Assembly: GCA_910588845.1 (NCBI GenBank)
Contig: CAJURU010000017.1
Span: 1-64,000, forward strand
DNA from: an uncultured Lachnospiraceae bacterium
GTDB lineage: Bacteria; Bacillota; Clostridia; Lachnospirales; Lachnospiraceae
Reading direction: 5' to 3'
DNA length: 64,000 nt
Part shown: piece after piece, positions 62,447 to 64,000 of the stretch
How the letters are laid out: the number at the start of each line of letters is the position of its first letter
Numbering within the stretch: the first letter of the stretch is position 1
Made by a program: the position numbers and the translations under genes
The notes under the pieces: generated by a model
The model's database searches: none
Seen by the model: the letters and a program-made list of their open reading frames with translations, nothing else
What the model was told of the DNA's origin: nothing

Positions 62447-63247
62447 GTGGATTATAAACAAGATGTATTTTACAGGCCCCGCCGGCAGGATATGTCTAAG
62501 ATACCTTTTTACATGGCATACCCTATGCAGACCGTTTATATGGAAGAGATGGAATATGCCCGAGATTTAGAGAAGTTAAAGGGGATGTATCCCAAAGAAG
62601 TCCGTTCCATCCAGGAGATGGTGGAGGACGAGTGTGATAAAATGGAGTATGAAGGAAGCTTGATGTTTGATGAATATCCTGACAGGCTTATGGTAAACCG
62701 CATCGTAAAGCGGATTTATGATGCGTCTGCGGATAACCAGCCGGAAATTCAGAAGTATGAAGTTGAACAGTGCGACATGGGGCAGTATGAGAGAGAACAG
62801 TATGAAGAAGGCGCGTATGAAGAGATGCAGATGCGCATGGATGACGCAGGTATGGACATTTCGCAGCTGCCGCAAGGAGAGCAGGCGTTAGAAAGGTTTC
62901 CTGTGGATGAAATGCAAGCGGAGGATTCTTTGACAGAGGAGCTCTCAATGGAAGAGATGGCTATGGAGGAGCTGCCGTTGGAAGGAAAACTGATGGCGCA
63001 GCGTGGTCCGGGAGGCCCAGGGGGTCCAGGCTGGGGCCCAGGAGGCCCGGGCTGGGGTCCAGGAGGCCCAGGGGGTCCAGGTTGGGGTCCGGGAGGCCCA
63101 GGAGGTCCGGGCTGGGGTCCAGGAGGCCCAGGAAGACCGCCGCAGCCACCGAGAAACAATGGTTTGCAGAATCTGATAGAGGTGTTGCTGTTCAATGAGA
63201 TGTATCAGCGAAGGTGCAGACATAAGAGGTGCCGTCGCTGGTGGTGA
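62447..63247 (+). CDS. Gly/Pro/Trp-rich repeat protein of unknown function
   Basis: A 266-residue protein without a signal peptide. Residues 1-90 form a conserved-looking head (KIPFYMAYPMQTVYMEEMEY and SIQEMVEDECDKMEYEGS). An acidic Met/Glu-rich stretch follows (100-180). Then comes a GPGGPGW-type repeat (about 187-229), a Pro/Asn bridge and the end RRCRHKRCRRWW. The start is GTG with GGGAGA upstream. The head and the Gly-rich repeat recall spore coat or exosporium proteins of Clostridia, but that is only an analogy. It has no partner gene to hint at function. Confidence 0.6.
   Translation: MDYKQDVFYRPRRQDMSKIPFYMAYPMQTVYMEEMEYARDLEKLKGMYPKEVRSIQEMVEDECDKMEYEGSLMFDEYPDRLMVNRIVKRIYDASADNQPEIQKYEVEQCDMGQYEREQYEEGAYEEMQMRMDDAGMDISQLPQGEQALERFPVDEMQAEDSLTEELSMEEMAMEELPLEGKLMAQRGPGGPGGPGWGPGGPGWGPGGPGGPGWGPGGPGGPGWGPGGPGRPPQPPRNNGLQNLIEVLLFNEMYQRRCRHKRCRRWW
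63005..63133 (+). repeat. GPGGPGW-coding tandem repeat
   Basis: The DNA is built of ggaggcccaggg and ggctggggtcca units and is far more GC-rich than its surroundings. Unit number may vary between strains by slippage. Confidence 0.8.
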
Positions 63248-63320
63248 TACCTGGAAGAAGCAGACATAAGAGATGTTGCCGTTAGCGGCGACGTAGGGAA
63301 ATGTGATTGAAAGGTTTACA

Positions 63321-64000
63321 ATGGAAGAATTAAGGGAACTCTTATACAGATATTTGAATGAAGGATTGGTACGGCTTACAATCAGCAATCCCAGAAGCAA
63401 GACGGAGGCTGCAAAGATCAGCCTCCGCCCGGTGCTGCTGGGAGAAAAGCTTGTGTTTCAGGCGAGTATCAGCCGGGATAATAAAATATTTCACCGGAAT
63501 TTAGAGAGAGACGAGGCAGTGGAGGAAATTGTCAAGTGGATGGGAATTTACCGCCAGCTTGAGGTATTTTCCGAGGAAGGACAAGCTACGGCGCTCGTCA
63601 GCAAGAAGGGGAAAGTGGGGATTAAGGAGAAAAAAGTGTCATGCTGTGTAAAACGGCAGGATTTATCCCATAATAGAAAGAAAAAGTATATTCTTGAGCC
63701 GGAGCGCAAGGTGGACTTTCTCGTAGATTTGGGTGTGCAGACGAAAGAGGGCAGGATTGTGCGCGCAAAATATGACAAGTTCCGGCAAATAAACCGTTTT
63801 CTGGAATTTATAGAGGATATTCTGCCTCAGCTTTCGGCAGATCGTAAAGTGACAATCCTTGATTTTGGCTGCGGGAAGTCGTATCTTACTTTTGCCATGT
63901 ACCATTATCTGAGGGAATTGAAGGGATATCAGGTGCATATTATTGGGTTGGATTTAAAGGAGGATGTGATTGCGCATTGCCGGGAATTGGCGGAAAAATA
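63321..64000 (+). CDS. SAM-dependent methyltransferase, truncated by the window end
   Basis: The first 226 codons of a gene that runs off the window. Residues 1-110 are a domain of their own (EELRELLYRYLNEGLVRLTIS). From about 170 a class I methyltransferase fold starts, with motif I VTILDFGCGKSYLTFAMYHY and acidic post-I strand IIGLDLKEDVI. This pattern fits the PF13679-type methyltransferases; the substrate is not known, although RNA is possible. The ATG at 63321 has AAAGG 6 nt upstream. It is 73 bp after the Gly-rich protein gene and may share its transcript. Confidence 0.75.
   Translation, partial: MEELRELLYRYLNEGLVRLTISNPRSKTEAAKISLRPVLLGEKLVFQASISRDNKIFHRNLERDEAVEEIVKWMGIYRQLEVFSEEGQATALVSKKGKVGIKEKKVSCCVKRQDLSHNRKKKYILEPERKVDFLVDLGVQTKEGRIVRAKYDKFRQINRFLEFIEDILPQLSADRKVTILDFGCGKSYLTFAMYHYLRELKGYQVHIIGLDLKEDVIAHCRELAEK

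Noticed and set aside
62749..63195. Minus-strand frame coding for a collagen-like PGPPGPQ repeat
   Set aside because: Antisense of the GPGGPGW repeat, without a start site; the plus-strand frame has a good start and a non-repetitive head.

Overview
The window reads as chromosomal DNA of a Gram-positive anaerobe of the class Clostridia, most likely the family Lachnospiraceae. This is inferred from strong AGGAGG-type ribosome binding sites, giant secreted glycosidases with Lys-rich Big2, FnIII and FIVAR tails, a YesM/YesN two-component pair, [FeFe]-hydrogenase maturases HydE and HydG, a CmpB-like membrane protein and GlgB. Nearly all genes lie on the + strand. I saw no rRNA, tRNA, CRISPR array, prophage or intact transposase.

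Layout. 1-5.6 kb: an AT-rich block of four closely spaced genes for exported proteins (S8 protease, FnIII/Big2 protein, C39-like protease, lipoprotein). 5.8-14.5 kb: a GH51 alpha-L-arabinofuranosidase and a GH127/GH146-type beta-L-arabinofuranosidase. 14.7-20.9 kb: a minus-strand PF09818 ATPase facing a plus-strand run of XpaC-like, TelA-like and a secreted HExxH protein. 20.9-25.5 kb: YesM-type kinase, YesN-type AraC regulator and a solute-binding lipoprotein with no permease beside it. 25.8-42.3 kb: a second GH127/GH146 enzyme, a CmpB-like protein, a non-catalytic Ig-repeat surface protein and a HypBA1-like GH127 with nine FIVAR repeats. 42.5-53.1 kb: amidohydrolase, DUF4143 ATPase, HydE, HydG, a coiled-coil protein and an OmpR-type two-component system. 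53.5-64 kb: an aconitase-superfamily hydratase, AI-2E family transporter, TPR/P-loop protein, GlgB, a Gly/Pro/Trp-rich protein and a truncated methyltransferase.

The main functional theme is extracellular release of L-arabinofuranose. GH51 would cut alpha-linked arabinofuranose, and the three GH127-superfamily enzymes would cut beta-linked arabinofuranose of the kind found on plant hydroxyproline-rich glycoproteins and complex pectin. The kinase, regulator and binding protein in the middle are well placed to sense released sugar and control the cluster. The enzymes have signal peptides but no LPXTG motif; their basic C-terminal domains may hold them on the wall.

The least explained feature is a pair of 126-bp elements in opposite orientation (25605-25730 and 53160-53285). 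They fold as a closing stem plus three hairpins, and all nine differences between them fall in loops or keep base pairs, including one compensatory pair and two G-U wobbles. This points to a conserved structured RNA or a structured mobile repeat. A second palindromic cluster lies at 31148-31393.
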